A stretch of 64,000 nt of DNA from Pedobacter jeongneungensis. Its GTDB lineage: Bacteria > Bacteroidota > Bacteroidia > Sphingobacteriales > Sphingobacteriaceae. Of the stretch, positions 44,336-52,577 are shown in pieces. The position numbers were made by a program, and so were the translations under genes. The stretch lies in contig NZ_AYMG01000027.1 in NCBI RefSeq assembly GCF_000633455.1, positions 34,408-98,407 on the forward strand, written 5' to 3'. Numbering within the stretch: the first letter of the stretch is position 1; each line of letters starts with the position of its first letter. Below the pieces are notes generated by a model that worked only from the letters and a program-made list of their open reading frames with translations, made no database searches and was not told the origin of the DNA.

Positions 44336-45304
44336 CTAACCCAAAATATTCTTCACAATCATTTCGGCATGTATCCTAGAGTTTTCGATAAACAGTTTGT
44401 GCGTATCTAAACCACCGCAAACTACACCAGCCAGGTATAAACCCTTTACGTTGGTTTCCATGGTTTCTTCGTTGTAAACCGGACATAATGTTTCGGGCAG
44501 GTTGATACCGAATTTTCTTAACATCGAAAAATCTGGCTGATAGCCCGTCATGGCAATTACAAAATCGTTCGGAATGGTTTTTATCCCTTCCGGGGTTTTA
44601 ATATCTACTTCACCTTCCCTTATTTCAACAAGTTCAGAATCGAAAAGGGCAGTAACTTCACCTTCTTTAATCCTGTTCTGTATATCCGGGCGAACCCAAT
44701 ATTTAACATGCGGACCAAGCTCCCCACTCCTCACCACCATGGTTACATTTGCACCTTTGCGGTAAGTTTCTAAAGCGGCATCAACACCCGAGTTATTGGC
44801 ACCAACAACAACCACATTTTGGAAGGCATATAAATGCGGGTCCTTGTAATAATGCGTTACTTTTGGTAAATCCTCACCCGGCACATTCATTAATAAGGGA
44901 ACATCATAAAACCCAGTAGCCACAATTACATTACCAGCCGTATAATTGGTTTTAGAAGTATTAATTTCAAAAACACCCTCATCACTCTTAACCACTTGCT
45001 GTACCCTTTCGAAAAGATTGATGTTTAAATCGAATTTTTCGGCAACACGGCGATAATATTCTACGGCTTCGTTACGATTGGGTTTTGGGCTAATGGTTAC
45101 AAAAGGCACGCCTCCTATCTCTAATTTTTGAGAAGTAGAAAAGAATGTCATAAATACCGGATAGTTGAACAAGCTATTCACCAAAGCACCTTTTTCTATA
45201 ATAACATAGCTTAAGTTTGCTTTTTGGGCTTCAATTGCACAGGCCATCCCTATCGGGCCGGCACCTATAATTAATACGTCGTAATGATTTTGATTGTCTG
45301 ACAT
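44336..45304 (-). CDS. ypdA: YpdA-type bacillithiol disulfide reductase
   Basis: A 322-residue flavoprotein of the thioredoxin reductase fold. FAD motif IIGAGPIGMACAIEA lies at residues 12-26 and the NADPH motif VVVGANNSGVDAALE near 165-179. It lacks the CXXC of thioredoxin reductase, as YpdA does. It would regenerate bacillithiol from its disulfide using NADPH, partnering the bacilliredoxin at 8405-8815. MTFFSTSQKLEIGGVPFVT is characteristic of YpdA. The upstream neighbour encodes an MBL-rhodanese protein of sulfur metabolism. Confidence 0.93.
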   Translation of the reverse strand: MSDNQNHYDVLIIGAGPIGMACAIEAQKANLSYVIIEKGALVNSLFNYPVFMTFFSTSQKLEIGGVPFVTISPKPNRNEAVEYYRRVAEKFDLNINLFERVQQVVKSDEGVFEINTSKTNYTAGNVIVATGFYDVPLLMNVPGEDLPKVTHYYKDPHLYAFQNVVVVGANNSGVDAALETYRKGANVTMVVRSGELGPHVKYWVRPDIQNRIKEGEVTALFDSELVEIREGEVDIKTPEGIKTIPNDFVIAMTGYQPDFSMLRKFGINLPETLCPVYNEETMETNVKGLYLAGVVCGGLDTHKLFIENSRIHAEMIVKNILG

Positions 45305-45327
45305 TCAGGTATTTTTATTTCGCTGTA

Positions 45328-45380
45328 AGATTGCTTCCCCGAAAAGTCGGGGCAGGCTGTCGTTCCTCCTCGCAATGACG
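45328..45380. repeat. CGTCATTGCGAGG-type repeat, variant
   Basis: AAGATTGCTTCCCCGAAAAG and CTCCTCGCAATGACGA, with a CCCCGAAAAGTCGGGG hairpin inside. It lies between ypdA and the MBL-rhodanese gene. Confidence 0.75.
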
Positions 45381-45382
45381 AG

Positions 45383-46798
45383 CTATGATACTTTCATTGC
45401 TTTACTCGGGCAGGCGAAATCGGTTCTTTTTAAACCTGTATTTTTTATGGCACCATAACCACCAGCTACATCAATTACATTTTCTACCCCACGCGATTTT
45501 AGAATGGAAGCCGCAATCATAGAGCGGTAACCGCCAGCGCAATGTATATAATAGGTAGCTTTGGGATTAATCTCGCTAGTCCAGTCGTTAATAAAATCTA
45601 AAGGGCGGCTCAGCGTAAATTCCAAATGTTCTGATTCATATTCGCCTGGTTTACGCACATCAAGCGCCGTAATTTCTCCATTTGATGCCGCCAGCTCAAA
45701 AGTTTCGGCCGAAATAGATTCAATGGTATCGATTTCTTTGCCTGTAGCAGTCCAGTTTTCGAAACCACCATCCAAATAACCAATGGTACTATCATAACCT
45801 ACACGGGTTAAACGGGTAATGGTTTCTTCTTCTTTACCCTGGTCGGTAATTAATAAAATCGGTTGCTGCAGGTCGGTAATCAAAGCGCCAACCCATGGCG
45901 CAAACTGACCGTTTAAACCAATATTAATCGAATTTGGGATAAAACCTTTTGCAAAAACCTGTGGATCGCGGGTATCGAGCATAATGGCACCGGTTTGGTT
46001 CGCCAGATCCTCAAATTGTTGAGGGGTTAAGGCATTTAAGCCCTTCTCGTAAACATCATCAATACTTTCTACACCACCTTTATTAATGGCGGCATTTTTA
46101 GCAAAATATTGTGGCGGAGGCAAAATACCATCTGTTACTTCAGCAATAAACTGTTCTTTCGTTTCAGCTTTTAGGGCATAATTAACCTGCTTTTGATGTC
46201 CTAAGGTATCAAACGTTTCTTTACTCATGCTTTTACCACAGGCAGAGCCTGCGCCATGGGCCGGGTAAACAATTAAATCATCGGCCAAAGGTTTTATTTT
46301 TTCATTTAACGAATCGTAAAGCATTCCGGCTAAATCATCCATGGTTAAATGACCTTTTTGGGCTAAATCCGGACGGCCAACATCACCGATAAATAAAGTA
46401 TCACCACTAAAAATGCAATGGTCTTTACCATTTTCATCAGTTAATAGATATGTTGTCGATTCTAAGGTATGCCCAGGTGTATGTAATGCAGTTATGGTTA
46501 CCTTACCGATTTTAAATTGTTCGCCATCTTTGGCGATATGCGATTTAAATTCAGTTTTGGCGGTTGGTCCGTAGATAATTTCTGCACCCGATTTTTCTGC
46601 CAAATCTACGTGACCGGAAACAAAATCGGCATGAAAATGCGTTTCAAAAATATATTTAATGGTGGCACCTGCTTTTTCTGCTTTTTTTAAATAGGTAGCA
46701 ACTTCTCTTAAAGGATCAATAATCGCAGCTTCGCCATCACTTTCGATGTAATAAGCGGCTTCTGCCAGGCAACCTGTATATATTTGTTCTATTTTCAT
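45383..46798 (-). CDS. MBL-fold hydrolase fused to two rhodanese domains
   Basis: A 471-residue protein related to persulfide dioxygenase fusions. The MBL part has FETHFHADFVSGH (HxHxDH-type zinc site), LHTPGHTLES, FSGDTLFIGDVGRPDL and VYPAHGAGSACG. The first rhodanese domain (about 255-350) has LLITDQG where the catalytic cysteine loop should be, so it looks inactive; the second (about 370-465) has IHCAGGYRS with the cysteine. It probably oxidises or transfers persulfide sulfur. The ATG at 46798 starts MKIEQIYTG; the earlier frame start at 46828 runs through repeat DNA. Confidence 0.9.
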   Translation of the reverse strand: MKIEQIYTGCLAEAAYYIESDGEAAIIDPLREVATYLKKAEKAGATIKYIFETHFHADFVSGHVDLAEKSGAEIIYGPTAKTEFKSHIAKDGEQFKIGKVTITALHTPGHTLESTTYLLTDENGKDHCIFSGDTLFIGDVGRPDLAQKGHLTMDDLAGMLYDSLNEKIKPLADDLIVYPAHGAGSACGKSMSKETFDTLGHQKQVNYALKAETKEQFIAEVTDGILPPPQYFAKNAAINKGGVESIDDVYEKGLNALTPQQFEDLANQTGAIMLDTRDPQVFAKGFIPNSINIGLNGQFAPWVGALITDLQQPILLITDQGKEEETITRLTRVGYDSTIGYLDGGFENWTATGKEIDTIESISAETFELAASNGEITALDVRKPGEYESEHLEFTLSRPLDFINDWTSEINPKATYYIHCAGGYRSMIAASILKSRGVENVIDVAGGYGAIKNTGLKRTDFACPSKAMKVS

Positions 46799-46805
46799 GT
46801 TAATA

Positions 46806-46878
46806 AGTATCGAGTTGTTGAGTATCAAGTATCAAGACATAACCTTACGCCATAAACCTTTCGCCATATACCCTTCCA
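46806..46878. repeat. AGTATCA heptads followed by a CATAAACCTTTCGC array
   Basis: AGTATC/AGTTGTT/AGTATCA/AGTATCA units start at 46806, 46813, 46821 and 46828; then CATAACCTTACGC, CATAAACCTTTCGC and CATATACCCTTC follow at periods of 13-14. Confidence 0.7.
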
Positions 46879-46989
46879 TAGCAAAAATAGGGCTAAATAC
46901 TTATAACAGAAATGATGTTAGTCATAATTGCAGAAGTTTTACTTATTCTAATAGAGACCACTTAGGTTTCGGAAATGCTTAATGCATTG

Positions 46990-47112
46990 AAAAGATGAGT
47001 TTTGCGTTAGGGATTGTAAGGGTTCAGTACTGATCCTTCATCGGTACCGGAGCGAAGCGCAGCCCTGAAAAGCCCGCCACTTTCCCGTATTTCACGGGAT
47101 TGGGGAACGCCC
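46990..47112. repeat. GC-rich hairpin repeat (GCGTTAGGGATTG type)
   Basis: GCGTTAGGGATTGTAAGGG starts the block and CCCGTATTTCACGGG closes it, with GGAGCGAAGCGCAGCCC inside. It stands out in base composition from the AT-rich surroundings. Confidence 0.55.
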
Positions 47113-47149
47113 AAATCATTTTGCAATTGGAAATTTATACTTTTCGGTT

Positions 47150-48169
47150 CTAGTCTTTAGTCAACTCACCCCGCAAAGATTCATCCATTAATTTGCGGCT
47201 TTCTTCAACAGATAAACCCAAGCCCATTACGAACATCAGTTTGGTTACGGTAGCTTCGAAAGTTAAATCGTAGCCACTTATAATGCCCATTTTTAACAAT
47301 TCCCTACTGGTTTCGTAACGACCAAGTTGTACTGAGCCTTTTTTACATTGAGATATATCGATAATGATTTTTCCATTTAAAATGGCCTGGCGCAAACTAT
47401 CTAAAAACCATTGTGCAGTGGAGGTGTTGCCTGAACCAAAGGTTTCTAAAATAATGGCATCAACTTTAGAATCGGTGATGGCCTGAACAGCCTGCGGGGT
47501 GATTCCCGGATATAATTTAAGCACACCAATGTTCGAATTAAAATTGGTATGTAATTTTAACTCGCCGCCAGTAGCTTTTAAAATATAATTTCTGTGAAAC
47601 TGTAAATGTACTCCAGCCTCTGCAAGTACCGGGTAATTTGGCGAACGGAAAGCTTCGAACTTTTCGCTGTTGTATTTAATAGAACGGTTGCCCCTGAACA
47701 ATTGTGCATCAAAATAAATGCAAACCTCCGGGAACAATGCTTTACCATCTTCTTTGGTGGCGGCAATCTCTAAAGCAGTAATTAAATTTTCTTTGGCGTC
47801 TGTCCTGATTTCTCCAATAGGAAGCTGCGATCCGGTTAAAACAACAGGTTTATCGAGGTTTTCGAGCATAAAACTCAGTGCCGAAGCGGTAAAAGCCATT
47901 GTGTCAGATCCGTGCAGGATCACAAAACCATCGTACTGATCGTATTTATTATAAACAAGTTCGGCCAATGTTTTCCATATTTCAGGATCCATGTTTGATG
48001 AATCCAAAACCGGATTGAAAGAGTGTACATCTAACTGGTAATCTAAACGGCCCAGTTCCGGAACGTTTTCTTTTATCTGCTGGAAATCAAACGGAATCAA
48101 CATCCCGTTTGTAGGATCGTTAACCATACCGATGGTGCCGCCGGTATAGATAATAAGTATTTTGGTCAT
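47150..48169 (-). CDS. ansA: Type I asparaginase
   Basis: Hydrolyses asparagine to aspartate and ammonia; the 339-residue form without a signal peptide acts in the cytosol. First catalytic threonine lies in IYTGGTIGM (residues 7-15), the second in GFVILHGSDTMAFTASAL near residue 80-95, with S-D-T and K completing the site. PVVLTGSQLPIGEIRTDAKEN is the typical loop. The last codons (TKD and stop) come from an AGTC-type repeat at 47152-47165, so the extreme C-terminus is probably recent. Confidence 0.94.
   Translation of the reverse strand: MTKILIIYTGGTIGMVNDPTNGMLIPFDFQQIKENVPELGRLDYQLDVHSFNPVLDSSNMDPEIWKTLAELVYNKYDQYDGFVILHGSDTMAFTASALSFMLENLDKPVVLTGSQLPIGEIRTDAKENLITALEIAATKEDGKALFPEVCIYFDAQLFRGNRSIKYNSEKFEAFRSPNYPVLAEAGVHLQFHRNYILKATGGELKLHTNFNSNIGVLKLYPGITPQAVQAITDSKVDAIILETFGSGNTSTAQWFLDSLRQAILNGKIIIDISQCKKGSVQLGRYETSRELLKMGIISGYDLTFEATVTKLMFVMGLGLSVEESRKLMDESLRGELTKD
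47152..47165. repeat. AGTCNNN heptad, two copies at the end of ansA
   Basis: AGTCTTT at 47152 and AGTCAAC at 47159 form two period-7 units. They encode the last three residues and stop of ansA on the opposite strand. Confidence 0.6.
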
Positions 48170-48555
48170 TTGGTTTAGTGAAGGTTGCTCAGCGCAAAGA
48201 AACTAAAAATTTAGAAATGATTGGGCGATATTTTTAAATTAGCAATAAAAACATTTAAAAAGGAGATTTAATTATTAATTTGATAAAATTATCGTCATAA
48301 TTTTACAATAAATACAACAACACAAATGCGACTCTTTTGAACTTTCCTATTAAACTTAGTTTTATCAATTAATATATCTTTAACAGATTTACTGCAGACA
48401 TTTTTAACTTAAAGCTGTCACCCTGAATTTATTTCAGCGTCTGTCTAGCAGGAAAGATGCTGAAACAAGTTCAGCATGACGATCGCGTCTGGCAAAGGTG
48501 TCAAAAATCAGAGCAGGCTAATGGCTGATAAAGCCTTCCCGCAATGACGAATTGA
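48170..48555. other. Gene-free AT-rich stretch with a GTCA-type hairpin
   Basis: Upstream of ansA the first 240 bases are AT-rich without clear motifs. At 48416-48484 TGTCACCCTGAATTTATTTC and AAACAAGTTCAGCATGACG form an imperfect palindrome. A CCCGCAATGACGA fragment lies near 48538-48550. Confidence 0.65.
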
Positions 48556-49323
48556 TTATACTCCAAAAATCTTTTTCGAATTCTCTGTAGTTACATTTGC
48601 TATTTCTTCAATAGAAACGCCATAAATATCAGCCAGTTTTTGAGCGATATAAACCAGGTAACTACTCTCGTTGGGTTTACCTCTAAAAGGAACAGGAGCC
48701 AGATAAGGCGAATCGGTTTCTAAAACCAGATCAGTTAAAGGAATATCTGCCAGTACCAGATCTAAACCTGCTTTTTTATAAGTCACCACACCCCCAATGC
48801 CTAAATAAAAATTAAGGTCAATAGCCTGTTTTGCCTGAGCCAAATTTCCGGTGAAACAATGGAATATACCCCGTAATTTTTCATCACGTTCACTTTCCAA
48901 TACTTCAAAAACTTCATCAAAAGCTTCTCTGCAGTGGATTACAATCGGCAAACCCAATTCCTTTGCCCAGGCAATCTGCTTACGAAAGGCATCTTGCTGG
49001 ATAGCCAAAGTGCTTTTATCCCAATATAAATCGATACCGATTTCGCCGATAGCATAAATTTTCCGCCCGGCAATACTTTTATAAATTTCATCCAACAGCG
49101 TCAGGTAATCTTCTTTTACATCACAGGGATGCAGGCCAGCCATTGCAAAACAGTTTTCAGGGTATTTAGCCACCAGGTCATCAATCATTGCGATCGATTT
49201 CACGTCAACATTGGGCAAAAACAGACGATTTACATCGTTTTCAAAACAACGCTCCATTAACTGGGCCTGTTTTTCGGCATCCTGCTCGTAATATAAATGG
49301 GTATGGGTATCGGTAAAAAGCAT
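48556..49323 (-). CDS. TatD family metal-dependent hydrolase
   Basis: A 255-residue TIM-barrel amidohydrolase. Metal and catalytic residues are all visible: F3-T-D-T-H-T-H-L in the first strand, AGLHPCD, AIGEIGIDLYWD (glutamate), LPIVIHCREAFDE, GIFHCFTGN and LETDSPYLAP (aspartate). TatD proteins act as 3'-5' DNA exonucleases and may also process RNA or D-amino acid peptides. Here the gene stands alone between ansA and uvrA. Confidence 0.95.
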   Translation of the reverse strand: MLFTDTHTHLYYEQDAEKQAQLMERCFENDVNRLFLPNVDVKSIAMIDDLVAKYPENCFAMAGLHPCDVKEDYLTLLDEIYKSIAGRKIYAIGEIGIDLYWDKSTLAIQQDAFRKQIAWAKELGLPIVIHCREAFDEVFEVLESERDEKLRGIFHCFTGNLAQAKQAIDLNFYLGIGGVVTYKKAGLDLVLADIPLTDLVLETDSPYLAPVPFRGKPNESSYLVYIAQKLADIYGVSIEEIANVTTENSKKIFGV

Positions 49324-49373
49324 GTTTTGTTATGTAAAATGGGTAATGGGTTAGGTTATGAGTTTATAAATAT

Positions 49374-49425
49374 GTCATGTTGAGTCTGTCGAAACACATA
49401 AATTTAAATAGGTCCTTCGACAGTC
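49374..49425. repeat. GTCAT-type hairpin repeat (TGTCGAAAC form)
   Basis: GTCATGTTGAGTCTGTCGAA and CCTTCGACAGTCTACC form an imperfect palindrome downstream of uvrA. Confidence 0.65.
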
Positions 49426-49451
49426 TACCATTAATAGATTCCATTAGATTA

Positions 49452-49552
49452 ATCGTCATTCCCGCGCAGGCGGGAATCTTAAAGCGCTTGCATTAAGATT
49501 CCCAATCAACCCGATAGCTATCGGGTTGGGAATGACGACTCCACGCAGCCTA
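49452..49552. repeat. dRS3-like interspersed repeat, copy 3
   Basis: CGTCATTCCCGCGCAGGCGG to GGGAATGACGACT plus CACGCAGCCTAT, with CCCGATAGCTATCGGG inside. About 70 central bases of copies 1 and 2 are missing. Its last bases form the uvrA stop codon. Confidence 0.88.
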
Positions 49553-52465
49553 TTTCTTTCCAGCCTTGCTTTTCTTTGGTGTTTTGACTTTGGACTCCTG
49601 ACTTCCGACTTCGGACTGTGGATTCCATTCCATTTCCTTTTTCAAAAATTTTCCGGTTAAACTAATTGGGTTCTGGATCAAACCTTCAGGTGTACCCTCA
49701 AATAAAATCCTTCCGCCACCAGCGCCGCCTTCTTCTCCTAAATCAATCACCCAATCGGCAACTTTAACCACATCTAAATTATGTTCGATCACCAAAATGG
49801 TATTCCCTTTATCAACCAGTTCTTGCAGTACACCTAAAAGCACATTAATATCTTCGAAGTGAAGTCCTGTGGTAGGCTCATCTAAAATATAGAAGGTTTT
49901 TCCGGTATCTTTTTTAGAAAGTTCGGTGGCCAGTTTTACGCGCTGCGCCTCCCCTCCTGATAAAGTTACCGACGATTGACCTAAAGTAATATAACCTAAA
50001 CCTACATCTTTTAAAGTTTTGATTTTTCTATAGATGATCGGAATATTTTCGAAGAAAGTACAGGCATCTTCAATACTCATATCCAACACATCACTGATCG
50101 ATTTTCCACGGAAACGAACCTCTAAAGTTTCCCTGTTGTATCTTCTTCCACCGCATTCTTCACAAGGTACCTGCACATCTGGCAAAAAGTTCATTTCGAT
50201 TACCTTTAAACCTGCACCCTGACAGGTTTCGCAACGCCCGCCTTTAACATTGAAAGAGAAACGGCCGGGTTTGTAACCCCGGATTTTCGCTTCGGGCAAT
50301 TGAACAAACAGATTCCTGATATCAGAGAAAACTCCGGTATACGTAGAAGGATTAGAGCGTGGCGTTCTGCCAATCGGCGCCTGATCAATCTCGATCACCT
50401 TATCAATTTCTTTTAAACCATTGATTTTCTCGTAAGGCAAAGGTGTTTTTTTGGCTCTGAAGAAATGGTGGTTTAAAATCGGATATAAAGTTTCGGTAAT
50501 CAAGCTCGATTTACCACTACCTGAAACTCCGGTTACGGCAATAAATTTACCCAAAGGAAAATCTACTGAAACCTCTTTTAAATTATGGCCGGTAGCTTTA
50601 ACAATTGATAATTTATGCCCGTTACCTTTTCTTCTGATTTTTGGTGTTTCAATTTGCTTTTTACCATTTAAATAATCGGCAGTTAAGGTGTTTGATTTCA
50701 GGATCTGTGCGGCTGTTCCTTCGGCCACTACGGTACCTCCATGGATACCCGCACCCGGACCAACATCAATTACCCAATCAGCTTCCAAAATCATATCCTT
50801 ATCATGTTCTACCACCAAAACGGTGTTTCCCAGATCGCGGAGATTTTTAAGTGCATTAATCAAACGTTCATTATCACGCTGGTGCAAACCGATACTTGGC
50901 TCATCGAGGATGTACATTACGTTCATCAGCTGCGAACCGATCTGCGTAGCCAAACGGATACGTTGTGCCTCACCACCCGAAAGTGTACGGGCGGTCCGGT
51001 CTAAAGTTAAATAAGTTAAACCTACATCGGTTAAAAAGCCGATCCTGGCTTTAATCTCTTTTAAAATTTCTTTGGCAATAATATTCTGGCGGTCGGACAA
51101 ACGTTCATCAACTTTTTCGAACCATTGATGAAGGTTGTTGATATCCATCGATGAAAGTTCGAAAATGTTTTTGCCATCAACTTTAAAGTGCAGACTCTCT
51201 TTTTTCAAACGGGCACCATGGCACTCCGGACAGGTTTTCAGTTTCCTGAACTCGTCCATATCATCTGATGCAGATTCGCTTCTTTTTTCGTTCTGCTCTT
51301 CAAGCATTTTAATGATACCATCGAAAGTGATGTTATAATTCTGAACGTTCCATTTATTGTATTCTACCTCAACCTTGATCAGATCGGGCGAACCGTTTAA
51401 GATGATATTGATGACTTCATCGCTTAATTTTTCGATGGGTGTAGAAAGCGAGAAACTGTATTTTTTAGCCAAAGCTTTTAACACCTGGAACATCCAGATA
51501 TCGCGGTATTCGCCCAATGGGGCTAAACCGCCATTTAAAATGCTCAGTTTTGGATTCGGAATAACCGATTCTTTATCGACTACAAAAATATAACCCAAAC
51601 CATCACAACGTTCGCAGGCGCCATAAGGCGAGTTGAACGAAAAACTGTTTGGCTGAGGCTCATCGTAAGAAATACCCGTAGTTGGGCACATCAAAAACTT
51701 ACTAAAATGTGCTACATTATTATCTTTATCGCTGATTTTGATTACACCTTTACCCATTTTCATTGCAATCTGCAGTGAATCGAGCAGGCGTTTTTTATCT
51801 TTCACGTCAATGATCAGGCGATCGATCACTACTTCAATATCGTGGATTTTATAACGGTCTACCTGCATTTTAGCAGTAATATCCTTTATTTCTCCATCTA
51901 CACGTACTTTTACATAACCCTGTTTACGGATTTGCTCAAAAAGCTCACGGTAATGTCCCTTTCTACCTTTAACTACAGGAGCTAAGATATTTACAGCAAG
52001 CCCATCAAACTTATTAAAGATGTTCTGCAGTATCTGATCTTCGCTCATACGCTCCATCTTCTCGCCGGTATTATACGAGTAAGCATCGGCTACACGGGCA
52101 TAGAGCAAACGCATAAAATCGTAAATTTCGGTAATGGTACCTACGGTAGAGCGTGGATTTTTACTGGTGGTTTTTTGCTCAATGGCGATAACCGGACTCA
52201 ATCCCGAAACCTTATCCACATCAGGGCGTTCCATGCCGCCCATAAACTGGCGGCTATAGGCACTGAATGTTTCCATATAACGGCGCTGTCCTTCCGCATA
52301 AATGGTATCAAAAGCCAACGAAGATTTACCGCTGCCACTTAAACCAGTAATTACAACCAGTTGGTTGCGCGGAAAACTAACGTCTATATTCTTTAAATTA
52401 TGTACCCTCGCACCATATACTTCTACATCTTTTTGCTCGCCGAGGTCGATAGATTTATTGCTCAT
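49550..52465 (-). CDS. uvrA: Excinuclease ABC subunit A
   Basis: Damage-recognition ATPase of nucleotide excision repair. The 971-residue protein has both ABC modules: Walker A VITGLSGSGKSSLAFD and AVTGVSGSGKSSLITE, signature TLSGGEAQRIRLA and TLSGGEAQRVKLA, and Walker B MYILDEPSIGLHQ and FYILDEPTTGLHF. Zinc modules CERCDGLGY and CETCQGAG...CEECGG are intact. About 30 residues extend past the usual end; they are encoded by a period-7 GACTNNN array (49586-49620), and the stop codon comes from a neighbouring repeat. The SOS-type LexA box was not evident. Confidence 0.97.
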   Translation of the reverse strand: MSNKSIDLGEQKDVEVYGARVHNLKNIDVSFPRNQLVVITGLSGSGKSSLAFDTIYAEGQRRYMETFSAYSRQFMGGMERPDVDKVSGLSPVIAIEQKTTSKNPRSTVGTITEIYDFMRLLYARVADAYSYNTGEKMERMSEDQILQNIFNKFDGLAVNILAPVVKGRKGHYRELFEQIRKQGYVKVRVDGEIKDITAKMQVDRYKIHDIEVVIDRLIIDVKDKKRLLDSLQIAMKMGKGVIKISDKDNNVAHFSKFLMCPTTGISYDEPQPNSFSFNSPYGACERCDGLGYIFVVDKESVIPNPKLSILNGGLAPLGEYRDIWMFQVLKALAKKYSFSLSTPIEKLSDEVINIILNGSPDLIKVEVEYNKWNVQNYNITFDGIIKMLEEQNEKRSESASDDMDEFRKLKTCPECHGARLKKESLHFKVDGKNIFELSSMDINNLHQWFEKVDERLSDRQNIIAKEILKEIKARIGFLTDVGLTYLTLDRTARTLSGGEAQRIRLATQIGSQLMNVMYILDEPSIGLHQRDNERLINALKNLRDLGNTVLVVEHDKDMILEADWVIDVGPGAGIHGGTVVAEGTAAQILKSNTLTADYLNGKKQIETPKIRRKGNGHKLSIVKATGHNLKEVSVDFPLGKFIAVTGVSGSGKSSLITETLYPILNHHFFRAKKTPLPYEKINGLKEIDKVIEIDQAPIGRTPRSNPSTYTGVFSDIRNLFVQLPEAKIRGYKPGRFSFNVKGGRCETCQGAGLKVIEMNFLPDVQVPCEECGGRRYNRETLEVRFRGKSISDVLDMSIEDACTFFENIPIIYRKIKTLKDVGLGYITLGQSSVTLSGGEAQRVKLATELSKKDTGKTFYILDEPTTGLHFEDINVLLGVLQELVDKGNTILVIEHNLDVVKVADWVIDLGEEGGAGGGRILFEGTPEGLIQNPISLTGKFLKKEMEWNPQSEVGSQESKVKTPKKSKAGKK
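49586..49620. repeat. Period-7 array GACTNNN inside the uvrA 3' end, five copies
   Basis: GACT at 49586, 49593, 49600, 49607 and 49614, exactly seven bases apart, read in frame as SEVGSQESKVK on the uvrA strand. Confidence 0.88.
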
Positions 52466-52489
52466 ATTTTATTTAAAGTTGGGGCCAAA

Positions 52490-52511
52490 ACCGGGTCTTA
52501 AAAAAGACCGG
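52490..52511 (-). terminator. Hairpin terminator between the OMPLA-like gene and uvrA
   Basis: CCGGGTCTT and AAGACCGG arms around a run of A. Read leftward it is followed by TTTTGG. It separates the gene ending at 52578 from uvrA. Confidence 0.6.
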
Positions 52512-52577
52512 ATTTCAATCCGCAAAAATGCTAAAAATTTTATCAAAAAGAAAGTCAAAACCAATCTGTATTACCTA

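Larger units (their letters stand above)
46799..47149. other. Gene-free stretch of short tandem and hairpin repeats
   Basis: Contains AGTATCA heptads (46806-46840), CATAAACCTTTCGC units (46838-46878) and a GC-rich hairpin block (46990-47112). No gene is supported. Confidence 0.7.
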
